Assembly: GCA_903917345.1 (NCBI GenBank)
Contig: CAIXAE010000009.1
Location: 124,001-188,000 of the forward strand
Length of the DNA stretch: 64,000 nt
DNA from: an uncultured Methylococcaceae bacterium
GTDB lineage: Bacteria; Pseudomonadota; Gammaproteobacteria; Methylococcales; Methylomonadaceae
Reading direction: 5' to 3'
The notes beneath the pieces are model-generated. The model searched no databases, had not been told where the DNA came from, and worked only from the letters and a program-made list of their open reading frames with translations. Position 1 is the stretch's first letter. Each line of letters starts with the position of its first letter. This document shows positions 1-8,636 of this stretch, piece by piece. A program made the position numbers and the translations under genes.

Positions 1-345
1 ATAGGGGCCTTTTTTATGCCTATAGAATTTAAATAAAACGATTTGCCATAAAACAATCCACAAACAGCACTATCAACAAAAAACAAACAATCTATGTTTA
101 AATATTAAATTTTGTAAATTAAACAAACTTAACTTTTTATAAGCCCCTGTAATCCGGTACATTATTCATTTATAATGTAACATTTTCAGACACTTACAAA
201 ATAAACACCTCCAAAATAATGTTAAAATAGTTATTGCAATTATAAAAAATAATTTATCATCAAAGCTGCGTACCGTACGAGCCTTGTTAGATAAATCATA
301 TTCTTAAACAAGTCTCCTAATTCAATCTGATTTAAGGAGTTGCCA
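1..345. other. AT-rich intergenic region at left edge
   Basis: No gene is visible in this very AT-rich stretch. The first 15 bases (GGGGCC followed by six T) look like the right arm and T-tract of a terminator whose left arm lies outside the window. The remainder should contain the promoter of the downstream cytochrome gene, but I could not pick a convincing sigma-70 or FNR-type site. Confidence 0.5.
334..339 (+). promoter_or_regulatory. Shine-Dalgarno deciding the cytochrome b start
   Basis: AAGGAG lies 6 nt before the ATG at 346. The ORF track starts at a TTG (340) that overlaps the end of this site, so the ATG at 346 is the better start. Confidence 0.7.
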
Positions 346-1011
346 ATGAACCTACCCAAATTTAAAAAGCGCTCGCCGGAGCAAGCGTTTTATTCAACGA
401 CATCATTTGCATCGCATGCGGCAAATGATTCATTTTCTGTTCAAACAGTCCAAAAAGTACAAACCAAATCGCGAGATAAACATAAGTACCATTGGGCCAT
501 TATGTTATTGCATTGGGGAACCTTGATCACTTTATTGGCTGCCGTAGGCACCGTTTTAGCATGGGACAATGCTGAAGATAGAGCATTAAGAGTGCTATTA
601 ATTGATTCGCACCGCCAAATCGGCATGCTAGTGTTAGTGTCTGTAGCAATAAGACTCGCCGTTAAAATGTTTACCGCAAAACCCACCCACCACCTCAACA
701 TGTCTAAAATTTTTAAGGTTTGTGCAGGCCTATGTCACACGGCACTCTACTTTATGATGGTTGCGTTACCCTTATTAGGCATAGGGCTTACTTTAGCGCA
801 TAACACACCCGTTACCGTCATGGGTTTAGTTAAGATTCCTAACTGGATTGGTGCAAATGCTGATTTGGCAGATACCTTAACTGATTACCACGTGCTCTTT
901 TCTTGGGCATTACTGGGTATTGTGAGTTTACATATGACGTCTGCCTTGATTCATCATTTTGTTATGAAAGACAAAACCTTAACGTCCATGATTCCTGGAA
1001 AAGTTAAATAG
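346..1011 (+). CDS. Cytochrome b561-type membrane protein
   Basis: Predicted integral-membrane di-heme b-type cytochrome of about 221 residues. After a soluble N-terminal stretch of about 45 residues there are four hydrophobic segments. Histidines suited to heme ligation are seen in LLHWG (TM1), DSHRQIG (TM2), LCHTALY (TM3) and SLHMTSALIHHF (TM4), the pattern of the bacterial cytochrome b561 family (PF01292). Such proteins pass electrons between the quinone pool and periplasmic carriers. The gene heads a cluster of c-type cytochromes and an outer-membrane barrel, so a role as quinol-side entry or exit for that chain is a reasonable inference. The ATG at 346 is preferred over the track's TTG because of the AAGGAG just before it. 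Confidence 0.8.
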   Translation: MNLPKFKKRSPEQAFYSTTSFASHAANDSFSVQTVQKVQTKSRDKHKYHWAIMLLHWGTLITLLAAVGTVLAWDNAEDRALRVLLIDSHRQIGMLVLVSVAIRLAVKMFTAKPTHHLNMSKIFKVCAGLCHTALYFMMVALPLLGIGLTLAHNTPVTVMGLVKIPNWIGANADLADTLTDYHVLFSWALLGIVSLHMTSALIHHFVMKDKTLTSMIPGKVK

Positions 1012-1124
1012 TTTTATAAAAATAAATTCAATATAACTGTTTTTTTTAAAAAAACAAATTGACCTATTCACCTTAATTATTTTAAATTTAATGTTAATAA
1101 ATTTTTAAATGCCTTATCAGACTA

Positions 1125-1157
1125 ATAAACCAAGCACGCTTAACCTGCTCGGTTTAT
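1125..1157. repeat. Imperfect inverted repeat in the cytochrome b - cytochrome c gap
   Basis: Arms ATAAACCAAGCA and TGCTCGGTTTAT pair at 11 of 12 positions around a 9-nt loop. No T-tract follows, so it is not a clear intrinsic terminator. It could be an operator, or a leader or mRNA-stability structure for the cytochrome c gene 120 nt downstream. The rest of the 267-nt gap is AT-rich with no gene. Confidence 0.45.
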
Positions 1158-1278
1158 AAGCGCTCATGTCAGAATTGACTAGACTTTGTCATAAAAACTT
1201 AATTTATCAACACTATAAATAAGGTTATAGTACCCCCTACTTTATTAAAATTAAACTTTACCCACGAGGCATATATTT

Positions 1279-1629
1279 ATGAAACACCTATATTCGTTAA
1301 GCTTAAAAACTTTTATTGCTATCACCCTGAGTGTATTTTGTGTTTCTGTGCATGCTGATGCCGTTGATCCTGATGCAGCAAAAGCCTTTGCCAAACAAAA
1401 CAATTGCTTCAGATGCCATGGCGTTGATAAAGACAAAGACGGCCCAGCTTGGAACAAAATTGGCCCAAAATTTAAAGGCGACCCTAAAGGCGAAGAAAAG
1501 CTTCTACATCATTTAAGTTCTGGTGAAACCGCTAAATTCCCTGATGGACATGAAGAAGCACACATGATTTTAAAATCGGACGATCAAAAAGAAATTAAAA
1601 ACTTAGTCGACTGGATTCTTTCCCTTTAA
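1279..1629 (+). CDS. Class I c-type cytochrome, periplasmic
   Basis: A 116-residue exported monoheme cytochrome c. It has a signal peptide ending near SVHA-DA (residue 26-27), one CFRCH heme site at residues 43-47, and a probable axial methionine in the AHMILK segment. The C-terminal helix ends in LVDWILSL, typical of cytochrome c551/c552-like class I proteins. It probably shuttles electrons in the periplasm. It lies 13 nt before the decaheme cytochrome gene and is presumably co-transcribed with it, so it may carry electrons between the membrane cytochromes and the MtrA-like protein. The partner assignment is inference. Confidence 0.85.
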   Translation: MKHLYSLSLKTFIAITLSVFCVSVHADAVDPDAAKAFAKQNNCFRCHGVDKDKDGPAWNKIGPKFKGDPKGEEKLLHHLSSGETAKFPDGHEEAHMILKSDDQKEIKNLVDWILSL

Positions 1630-1642
1630 ATAAAAACCGCCT

Positions 1643-2632
1643 ATGTCTTTTAAACCTTGCTGGAATTTTTATCTTATGAATCTATTAATAAAATCTATCC
1701 TTCTGTGCGGACTCTTACTAACAACCGCACACGCAGAAAACACGACAACATCATTAGAAAATCCTTCCAGCAAGTCACCCGCTCAACAACTAGACAGAGA
1801 CTCAGTTTGTACCCGTTGTCACGATGAGAATGATAAAACCGCTGTACTTTCTATCGCTCAAACCCCGCATGGTAACAAAGCAGATTCTCGCACACCGTCT
1901 TGCCAATCATGCCATGGCGAAAGTGAAAAACATCTTACAAGCAAATCAAATCCACCCGATGTGATATTTGGCACAAAGAAAGGTGCTTATTCGCCTAGCG
2001 AGCCAAAAAGCCAAAATACAGCCTGCTTAACCTGTCATGACAAAGATCAAAATCGTACTCATTGGGAAAGCGGTGCTCACCAGTCTGCTGACGTAGCCTG
2101 CACCTCGTGTCATGTAACGCATACAGCACATGACAAAGTACGCGATAAAAGAACCCAGCCCGAAGTTTGCTTTACCTGTCACAAAGATCAAAAAGCGCAA
2201 ATACACAAGTTTTCGCATCACCCTATCATTGAAGGGAAAACCGCGTGTACTGACTGCCATAACCCGCATGGTTCAGCAGGCCCCAAATTGCTAAAGAAAA
2301 ACACAGTCAACGAAACGTGCCATACCTGCCATGCAGAAAAGCGTGGTCCATACCTATGGGAACACCAACCCGTAACGGAAGACTGTACTAACTGCCATAC
2401 ACCACACGGCTCTAATATCACACCGTTACTTAAGTCACGTCCACCGTTCTTATGTGACGAATGTCATGATGGCCCGCATCAAAGTAAAAATCCTGCCGCA
2501 GGCAATGCCGCTGGCATACAAAGTGGTTTATCTGGAGCGCCAAGCGCCAACTATACGGGCAGAGCGTGTATGAATTGCCACAGCATGGTCCACGGCTCTA
2601 ATGATCCAGCCGGCGCGTTATTGCAACGTTAA
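1643..2632 (+). CDS. Decaheme c-type cytochrome, MtrA/DmsE family
   Basis: Periplasmic multiheme cytochrome with exactly ten CXXCH sites: CTRCH, CQSCH, CLTCH, CTSCH, CFTCH, CTDCH, CHTCH, CTNCH, CDECH and CMNCH. Length and heme count match the MtrA/DmsE/PioA family, whose members sit inside an outer-membrane barrel and carry electrons across the outer membrane. The signal peptide fits best with the second ATG at 1676 (MNLLIKSILLCG...AHA); the first ATG at 1643 adds 11 residues, and neither has a strong ribosome site. The next gene encodes an MtrB/PioB-like barrel, the canonical partner. No MtrC/OmcA-type surface cytochrome is adjacent, as in PioAB-type systems. Direction of electron flow cannot be read from the sequence. 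Confidence 0.92.
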   Translation: MSFKPCWNFYLMNLLIKSILLCGLLLTTAHAENTTTSLENPSSKSPAQQLDRDSVCTRCHDENDKTAVLSIAQTPHGNKADSRTPSCQSCHGESEKHLTSKSNPPDVIFGTKKGAYSPSEPKSQNTACLTCHDKDQNRTHWESGAHQSADVACTSCHVTHTAHDKVRDKRTQPEVCFTCHKDQKAQIHKFSHHPIIEGKTACTDCHNPHGSAGPKLLKKNTVNETCHTCHAEKRGPYLWEHQPVTEDCTNCHTPHGSNITPLLKSRPPFLCDECHDGPHQSKNPAAGNAAGIQSGLSGAPSANYTGRACMNCHSMVHGSNDPAGALLQR

Positions 2633-2651
2633 ACTTAACAGAGAGACAATC

Positions 2652-5048
2652 ATGAAAACTCACAATGAAAAAATGAAAGTCAAACAATTGGTTTTAGCGT
2701 TACGATTTGCACTGGTGGCATCGATTGCAATACCGACATTAACTTATGCGGATGATGACTTAGAAGCTTTAATTCATCCGACCAATACCCTTGATTTCGG
2801 TACTTTATATTCCACGCAAAGTTCAGCCAAATTTGGGGAATACAATGGCATCAATACTGAAGGGGCCTATGGATTGGGTGGCTTTGATATTCGTGGCGGT
2901 AAAGGCTACGACCCCGATAAAAACAGCGCCCTGCGCTGGAAACTAGGGGGAGCAAACCTTGGCACAACATCACGCTCACTTGATGGCTCGGTAAGTGACC
3001 AAGGTAAATGGAAATTAAACCTAAGCTATGATGAATTACAACATAACATCACCGATACCTATCAAACACCACTCATAGGTAGCCCCGGAGGGAATAATTT
3101 TACACTACCTCAAAACTTTGGTCCGATTGGCAAGGGTACAGCGACTAATACAAGAAGCTTAACACCTACCCAAAAAGGTGACCTTAATACTGAACGAGAA
3201 CACGTTGATCGAAAAAACGGATCGATTAGTACCTCTTATACTTTTAACGATCACTTAAGTGCTCAGCTTGATTATAATCACCTAGACCAATCTGGTGCTA
3301 AGCTTATTGGCACAGGTTCACAAGGCGGCATCAATGTAGGCAACGGCATTGGAAGTACGGGTATAAAAGGTGCGGGAGAAGCCAATAACATCCTAATGAA
3401 CCCGACCAGTTATCAGACTGATAACGTCAATGCTGCCCTTAACTGGACAGGCGATAAAGCCCATCTTACTGGCGGTTATTACGGTTCAATTTTTCATGAC
3501 GACTATAATAGCCTTAGCTGGCAAAGCGCTGTGGTCACTCCTGGTACTGGATCTGGCGCAAGCTCAACTTGCACAGGCTCCAATTGTTACACAAACAATA
3601 CGATGAGCACGGCGCCAAGCAATAGTTTGCATCAAGCAAATTTGACCGGCGGTTATAACTTTACTTCGACTACCAAGCTAGCAGGTGGCTTTTCTTACGG
3701 TTATAACGCGCAAAATAGTCTTTACGCACCCACTAATATCACCCAAGTTAATAACACAAAAGCAAACATGCTTTGGGGCGCATTACCTTTTTCCTCACTC
3801 AATGGCGTTGTGGAAACTAAACATGGCGACTTAAAGCTAACAAATCAGAGCATTAAGGACCTTAGTTTAAATGCAGGCTTTAAATTTAATGAACGTGACA
3901 ACCAAACTGATTCAGCTATTTACCTCTATAGAGCCATAAACTCGAATGGAGCAAATAATGCGAACTATACGGGCATTAATACCCCCTACAGCAACAGGAA
4001 AACCCAATTCGAAGCGGGGGCATCCTACCACTTAACCAAAGCCCAAAATATAGCGCTAAATTATGATCATGAGATCATTAATCGTTGGTGTAATGCTGTG
4101 GTAGGTGGAGCTCAATGCCTTGCTAGCCCAACCAGTGACGAAGATAAAGTAAACTTAAGTTACCGCCTAAAAGCACTGGATAATGTCAATTTTAACGCGG
4201 GCTATACGTACGCAAATCGCCTCGCAAACTTCGACAAAAACTACCGCGCTAATTCTGGAAACTACGCCATCACCACTGTCGGCACCGCCAGCTCTGTTTT
4301 GAATGGGGGTAATTATTTAGATTATGTTGCCTACCCTTATGCAAATCGTAATCAAAATGTGGGCAAAGCCGGTGTTAATTGGCAAGTCACCCAAAAATTA
4401 GATTTAGGTTTAAATGGCCGTTACAGTTATGACCAATATGATGCGACTTTAGGTGTACAAAACGGCTATTCAACTGGTGTTAATGTAGATGCTACCTATA
4501 GCTACGCAGAAAATAGCAGTCTTTCTGGCTATTGGAGCTGGCAAAATGGCGAGAGAAATTTAAGTAATGGGGGTAACTTTGTTCCCACGCCCAGTCCAAG
4601 TCCTGGCATTGCGAACTCAGTACCTAATGGCGTCTGGAAGAACAAGCTACTAGACAACAGTAATACGTTTGGCCTACTTGCCAGACACGCGGGATTGTTA
4701 AATGGTAAACTTGAAATCATTGGCGATGCCTCTTATGCACTAGATGCAACAACCTACTCTACACAAGTGCCTTATAATCCTGCCTGTGGCGTTGCTACCT
4801 CATTAACGTGTGGGACTTTACCGGACATTAATAACAACTTGTTAAGCCTAAAACTTACCGGCAATTATAAAGTGCTTAAAAATGGTAAAGTCTCTTTAAC
4901 CTATCTTTACCAAGAGTTAAAAAGCACAGATTATTTTTACAACGGGCAACAACTGGGTTACACACCTAATACCCTCATGCCAACCAACCTACAACCACTT
5001 AGTTACGCGGTTAACGTCGTCGCACTTTCATACAGCTACGCGTTTTAA
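2652..5048 (+). CDS. MtrB/PioB-family outer-membrane beta-barrel protein
   Basis: About 798 residues, with a signal peptide ending near PTLTYA-DD and then a long series of alternating hydrophobic and polar strands ending in an aromatic residue (SYSYAF), a classic outer-membrane barrel C-terminus. Size and position directly after the decaheme gene match the MtrB/PioB family, which sheathes MtrA-type cytochromes. The track start at 2601 lies inside the previous gene; the ATG at 2652 follows an AGAGAGA ribosome site and gives a proper signal peptide. I did not see the N-terminal CXXC motif known from Shewanella MtrB. The barrel call rests on context and architecture, since strands cannot be aligned by eye. 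Confidence 0.85.
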   Translation: MKTHNEKMKVKQLVLALRFALVASIAIPTLTYADDDLEALIHPTNTLDFGTLYSTQSSAKFGEYNGINTEGAYGLGGFDIRGGKGYDPDKNSALRWKLGGANLGTTSRSLDGSVSDQGKWKLNLSYDELQHNITDTYQTPLIGSPGGNNFTLPQNFGPIGKGTATNTRSLTPTQKGDLNTEREHVDRKNGSISTSYTFNDHLSAQLDYNHLDQSGAKLIGTGSQGGINVGNGIGSTGIKGAGEANNILMNPTSYQTDNVNAALNWTGDKAHLTGGYYGSIFHDDYNSLSWQSAVVTPGTGSGASSTCTGSNCYTNNTMSTAPSNSLHQANLTGGYNFTSTTKLAGGFSYGYNAQNSLYAPTNITQVNNTKANMLWGALPFSSLNGVVETKHGDLKLTNQSIKDLSLNAGFKFNERDNQTDSAIYLYRAINSNGANNANYTGINTPYSNRKTQFEAGASYHLTKAQNIALNYDHEIINRWCNAVVGGAQCLASPTSDEDKVNLSYRLKALDNVNFNAGYTYANRLANFDKNYRANSGNYAITTVGTASSVLNGGNYLDYVAYPYANRNQNVGKAGVNWQVTQKLDLGLNGRYSYDQYDATLGVQNGYSTGVNVDATYSYAENSSLSGYWSWQNGERNLSNGGNFVPTPSPSPGIANSVPNGVWKNKLLDNSNTFGLLARHAGLLNGKLEIIGDASYALDATTYSTQVPYNPACGVATSLTCGTLPDINNNLLSLKLTGNYKVLKNGKVSLTYLYQELKSTDYFYNGQQLGYTPNTLMPTNLQPLSYAVNVVALSYSYAF

Positions 5049-5072
5049 TAACATATTTTAATAGGGCATAAA

Positions 5073-5807
5073 ATGATCGGCTCAAAAGATGAACTCACTT
5101 TAGGCACTCTCTCATTAACGTACAGAGTGTTATTCACTGGTTTTTTAGTCGTCGTCGGTTTGGGCTTATGCATGGCGGGTGCACAAATCATGCTCACGCA
5201 TGGTAAAGCCGATGGCAAAGCGGGCTTATCGATAGATGATATTGTTTACAGTTATTATGGCAACCGCTCAGGTTCTAAGCTTGAAGCCGCTCTAACGGGC
5301 AAAATGAAAGATAAAGCCCCGGCAGAAGTCAACATTGCCTTGATTAAATGGGTACGCGATGGAGCTCCCGCCAGTCAATGGGAGACTGTAAAACCCTTGC
5401 TTGAAAAGCAATGCGCTAAATGTCACGATGAAGAATCTGGCCTGCCAGAAGTGACCAAACTTGAGGTCGCGCAAAGCTTAGCCGAAACAGATCATGGCGC
5501 CAGCATTGCCTCGTTAACACGCGTATCCCACATCCATTTATTCGGCATCAGCTTTATATTCTTATTTGTCGGCGCTATTTTTGGTCTTGCTGAATTTAAT
5601 CAGTTCTGGAAACTCATCTTAATATCCACACCTTTTGCGTTTCTAGTATTAGATGTCGCCTCCTGGTGGCTCACTAAATTTTGGCCATCATGCGCATGGC
5701 TCACTATGATTGGCGGTTTAGGCTATAGCCTGGCAGCCACCGTAATGTTCGCCACGTCTTTTGCTCAAATGTGGTTACCTCGTTGGACAAAAAAAACCAC
5801 CGATTAA
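5073..5807 (+). CDS. Membrane protein with one heme c site in the MtrAB-like cluster
   Basis: A 244-residue protein with an N-terminal membrane anchor (about residues 17-38), a soluble periplasmic domain of about 110 residues bearing one CAKCH heme c motif at residues 114-118, and three or four C-terminal membrane helices (IHLFGISFIFLFVGAIFG onward). Histidines in RVSHIHLFG at the first of these helices could bind a further cofactor. I do not recognise a named family. It starts 24 nt after the mtrB-like gene and is followed by a strong terminator, so it belongs to the same unit. A role as inner-membrane module linking the quinone pool to the periplasmic cytochromes is inferred. Confidence 0.7.
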   Translation: MIGSKDELTLGTLSLTYRVLFTGFLVVVGLGLCMAGAQIMLTHGKADGKAGLSIDDIVYSYYGNRSGSKLEAALTGKMKDKAPAEVNIALIKWVRDGAPASQWETVKPLLEKQCAKCHDEESGLPEVTKLEVAQSLAETDHGASIASLTRVSHIHLFGISFIFLFVGAIFGLAEFNQFWKLILISTPFAFLVLDVASWWLTKFWPSCAWLTMIGGLGYSLAATVMFATSFAQMWLPRWTKKTTD

Positions 5808-5846
5808 GATCTTGGCCATTGCCTTTTTGTTGCATTGACTTAAACT

Positions 5847-5872
5847 AAAGGCTCCTCTTAGGAGCCTTTTTT
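5847..5872 (+). terminator. Rho-independent terminator after the cytochrome cluster
   Basis: A 9-bp stem AAAGGCTCC / GGAGCCTTT with a TCTTA loop is followed by a run of six T. It ends the 346-5807 unit. It directly abuts the next ORF's first ATG (5873), which argues that the next gene has its own promoter or a later start. Confidence 0.85.
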
Positions 5873-6292
5873 ATGCCTATCAACGCTATGAATACACCCA
5901 CAGAACGCCATCCATCTACAACACCTAAAGTCACTTGCTTTCATGATGGCGAGTGTCCTATCTGCAATATTGAAATCAATGCCATGAAAAAGCTGGATAA
6001 AGCCGGTAATATTAACTGGGTTGATATTAGTCAAGATAAAACCGCCTTAGCCGAAGCAGGACTCACTTATAAGCAAACGATGGATCGTATGCATGTGATT
6101 GATGAGAACAATCAAATCAAATCCGGTGTTGTGGGTTTTTTACAAGTGTGGAAGCAACTGCCCTATTACAGACGCTTAGCTCCTCTTATTGAGCGAGTGC
6201 CGTTGCTATTGCCTTTGATGGAGTTTTTTTACACTATTTTTGCCCGCTATCGATTACCACTCACGGGTAAAAAGCAAATTTCAGATCAATAA
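5873..6292 (+). CDS. DCC family thiol-disulfide oxidoreductase-like protein (DUF393)
   Basis: A 139-residue cytoplasmic protein with the defining DGECPIC motif (D-G-x-C-x-x-C) near its N-terminus, followed by the family's characteristic helices (VGFLQVWKQLPYYRRLAPL). This matches the DCC/DUF393 family, thought to be thioredoxin-fold oxidoreductases; substrates are mostly unknown. The first ATG (5873) overlaps the T-tract of the upstream terminator, so the second ATG at 5888 (MNTPTERHP) may be the true start. A weak hairpin (CGCTTA/TAAGCG, 6299-6315) follows the stop. No neighbour explains its role. Confidence 0.8.
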   Translation: MPINAMNTPTERHPSTTPKVTCFHDGECPICNIEINAMKKLDKAGNINWVDISQDKTALAEAGLTYKQTMDRMHVIDENNQIKSGVVGFLQVWKQLPYYRRLAPLIERVPLLLPLMEFFYTIFARYRLPLTGKKQISDQ

Positions 6293-6422
6293 AACAACCG
6301 CTTATTAACTAAGCGTTTAAGTTTCACCCACCCATAGTTAATATATTTTTTCATTTATAAAAGTAAATTAACTTTTAATTCTGCTAAACATCATATAAAC
6401 TCCACAAAAATCCTAATCATAC

Positions 6423-7947
6423 GTGGCTTTATTAATGACATTACTTTCTAAGAAACTATTAACACGACTCAAAATATCTTTTTTGATTGGGATCACTCTT
6501 CTTTCAAGCACCCATGCACTAGCACAAAGCATAGTCACCCAATGGAATGATGTCGCTATTCAAGCCGTTAGAGATACAGGTTTTGCGCCTACAAAAACCG
6601 CTCGCGCACTAGCCATTTTAAACACCTGCATGTACGATGCTTGGGCGACTTATGACTCGCAGGCTAAAAGAACACAATTAAACATATCTCGCATAACCAA
6701 TTCTAGCAATGTCGGACAAAGCCAAACCGAAGCCGTGAGCTACGCGGCATACGAATGTTTAGTTGATTTATTTCCTGACAAGGATTTAACGACTTATGTT
6801 GACCAATCACAAGATCGTGATTTCTATCCTTCATTAAAAGCGATAGCTCTAGCAGCTATATCAAACGACTACTCAACGCCTGCTGGTGTGGGACATGCCG
6901 CAGCATCAGCCGTATTAAGCTACCGTTCTGACGACGGTTCTAATCAACATGGTGATGTATTCAAGCAGTGTGGTGATATAAAGCAAGTGACAACTCCCTA
7001 CAGCGATTATACTTGCTATACCCCCCAAAACGCACCTCTCACAGTTAATACAATTTCAAAATTCGGTACAGACTTTAATCCAGACCATTGGCAACCACTA
7101 AAAGTCGGCTCAACTGCTACACAAAGTTTTCTTACACCTCAATGGAGATTAGTGACACCTTATGCTCTTAGCTCGGTGACCAGCTACGCAAGACCTTAGA
7201 AGGACCTGCCCCCTATCCTTCAGAAGCTTATGAAGAACAAGCCAAAGAGATTCTAAATTTTTCTCTACATTTAAATGACAAGAGTAAAGCAATTGTTGAA
7301 TATTGGATGAACGGCCCAAAATCAGAAACGCCCCAGGGCATTGGGTATTATTTGCAAAGTTTATATCGGATAGAGATGGCAATGACTTAAACAAAGATAT
7401 AAAAATGTATTTTGCACTCACCAACGCGATGCTAGATGCCAGCATCGCAGCGTGGGATGCTAAGTTTGCTTTCGACTATGTAAGGCCGATTTCAGCGATT
7501 CGTTTTCTGTTTAATGGCCAAACAATTGATTATTGGAATGGAACAACTGATGCCGGAAACTGGATGCCTTATCAAACAAGCAATGTGGTTACGCCAGCAT
7601 TTCCTGAGTATGTTTCAGGTCATAGTACTTTTAGTTTCGCAGCCGCCGAAACACTAAAACTATTTACAAGCAGTGATAAGTTTAACAATGAAGTTACCAT
7701 ACCTGCTCACTCATCAAGCGTTGAACCGAGTATCCCCAGCTCAGCCATTACCCTACATTGGGATACATTTACTGCGGCGGCCAGTGAAGCTGGCATTTCT
7801 AGACGCTATGGAGGCATCCACTTTAAAGATGGTGACTTACAAGGACGAAAGCTGGGTAAAGCAATTGCCGATATCGCTTGGAAAAAATCTTTAAGTTACT
7901 TTAATGGCTCTGACGGTGAATCTAAGACTAGATCAGGTAAAGAGTAA
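6423..7947 (+). pseudogene. Vanadium-dependent haloperoxidase/PAP2-like gene broken by two frameshifts
   Basis: Two track ORFs (6423-7199 and 7303-7947) are pieces of one gene. The N-terminal part has a signal peptide (ATG at 6435, cleavage near ALAQS) and the VTQWNDVAIQAVRDT start common in this family. The C-terminal part has the active-site signatures SGHSTFSF and RRYGGIHFKDGD. Between them a third reading frame encodes GDQLRKTLEGPAPYPSEAY through WMNGPKSETP, which links the two. Two single-base losses would do this, one near 7172 and one in the CCCC run near 7340. Vanadium haloperoxidases and related acid phosphatases share this fold. It is either a recent pseudogene or contains assembly errors; both indels are -1. 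Confidence 0.8.
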
Positions 7948-7994
7948 ATATTACGCTTTAATCTGAATTCAAATTCCACCCGTTTTTTTAGAAA

Positions 7995-8008
7995 GTTTAC
8001 TAGTAAAC
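7995..8008. repeat. 14-bp perfect palindrome between convergent genes
   Basis: GTTTACTAGTAAAC lies at the meeting point of the haloperoxidase-like gene and the oppositely oriented HD-domain gene, overlapping the latter's stop codon. It might be a bidirectional terminator stem, with a T-run (TTTTTTT) just to the left serving minus-strand genes poorly; function is uncertain. Confidence 0.35.
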
Positions 8009-8491
8009 CTTTAACCGTATTGACCGCTCAATAGCGGGCATCAACATAGACGTGCTTTTAGCCTGATCCGTACACAAATAAAACGGATTGGGCATAATGC
8101 CTACTCTAGCCAAATCCAATCGATCGGCATCAAAACAGGTCTGCACAGTGATATCGGCTTCTATTAAGCCATTGCTGTGTTCGTGACAGGCCTCTGTTAA
8201 CAAAGCCATTTCGTGATCCGTCGCCTCAAATAGGCGATCTTTCAGTTGCCACGCTAATTCAGCACCGCGAATGCCATGCTCAGGATCTCTATGATCATTA
8301 AAACGTCGGGCATCATGAAAAAAGGCAAACAACTCCACCACATGCACCGAGGCGTCATTTTCTCTGGCCATTAATAATCCGTTATAACGCACACGCGACC
8401 AGTACCTTATGCCATGAATACCCTGCCAATCCAAGCAAAACTGATCTCTTAAATATCGTATTAAAGCAGGTTTATCAATGCGCTGGCTCAC
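8000..8491 (-). CDS. HD-domain protein, possible phosphohydrolase
   Basis: A 163-residue soluble protein. FFHDARRFND provides the HD pair and DADRLDLARVG a downstream metal-binding aspartate, the core of the HD superfamily (H...HD...D). An upstream histidine is present in VHVVELFAFFHD. The compact size resembles uncharacterised stand-alone HD proteins from proteobacteria; many are metal-dependent phosphohydrolases acting on nucleotides, but the substrate cannot be told here. It is divergent from lepA, with about 145 nt between the starts that must contain both promoters. Confidence 0.7.
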   Translation of the reverse strand: MSQRIDKPALIRYLRDQFCLDWQGIHGIRYWSRVRYNGLLMARENDASVHVVELFAFFHDARRFNDHRDPEHGIRGAELAWQLKDRLFEATDHEMALLTEACHEHSNGLIEADITVQTCFDADRLDLARVGIMPNPFYLCTDQAKSTSMLMPAIERSIRLKVY

Positions 8492-8636
8492 GGGCGTTCC
8501 TTGTTCATTTTACAAAGTATGATAACTAATTCTGTTATAATCACCGACATTTTATAGTCGATTGAATGACCGTATTCTGTTTAATCGCCAATAACAAAGC
8601 AATAACGCCTAACAACCTCATCATCAGTTAAATACC

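Noticed and set aside
1-345. FNR/ANR-type operator upstream of the cytochrome cluster
   Set aside because: I looked for TTGAT-N4-ATCAA-like dyads because oxygen control would be expected, but the AT-rich sequence gave no match good enough to report.
7149-7445. 98-codon minus-strand ORF opposite the haloperoxidase-like gene
   Set aside because: It covers exactly the region where the true plus-strand gene changes frame, and its sequence is the complement of recognisable haloperoxidase coding.
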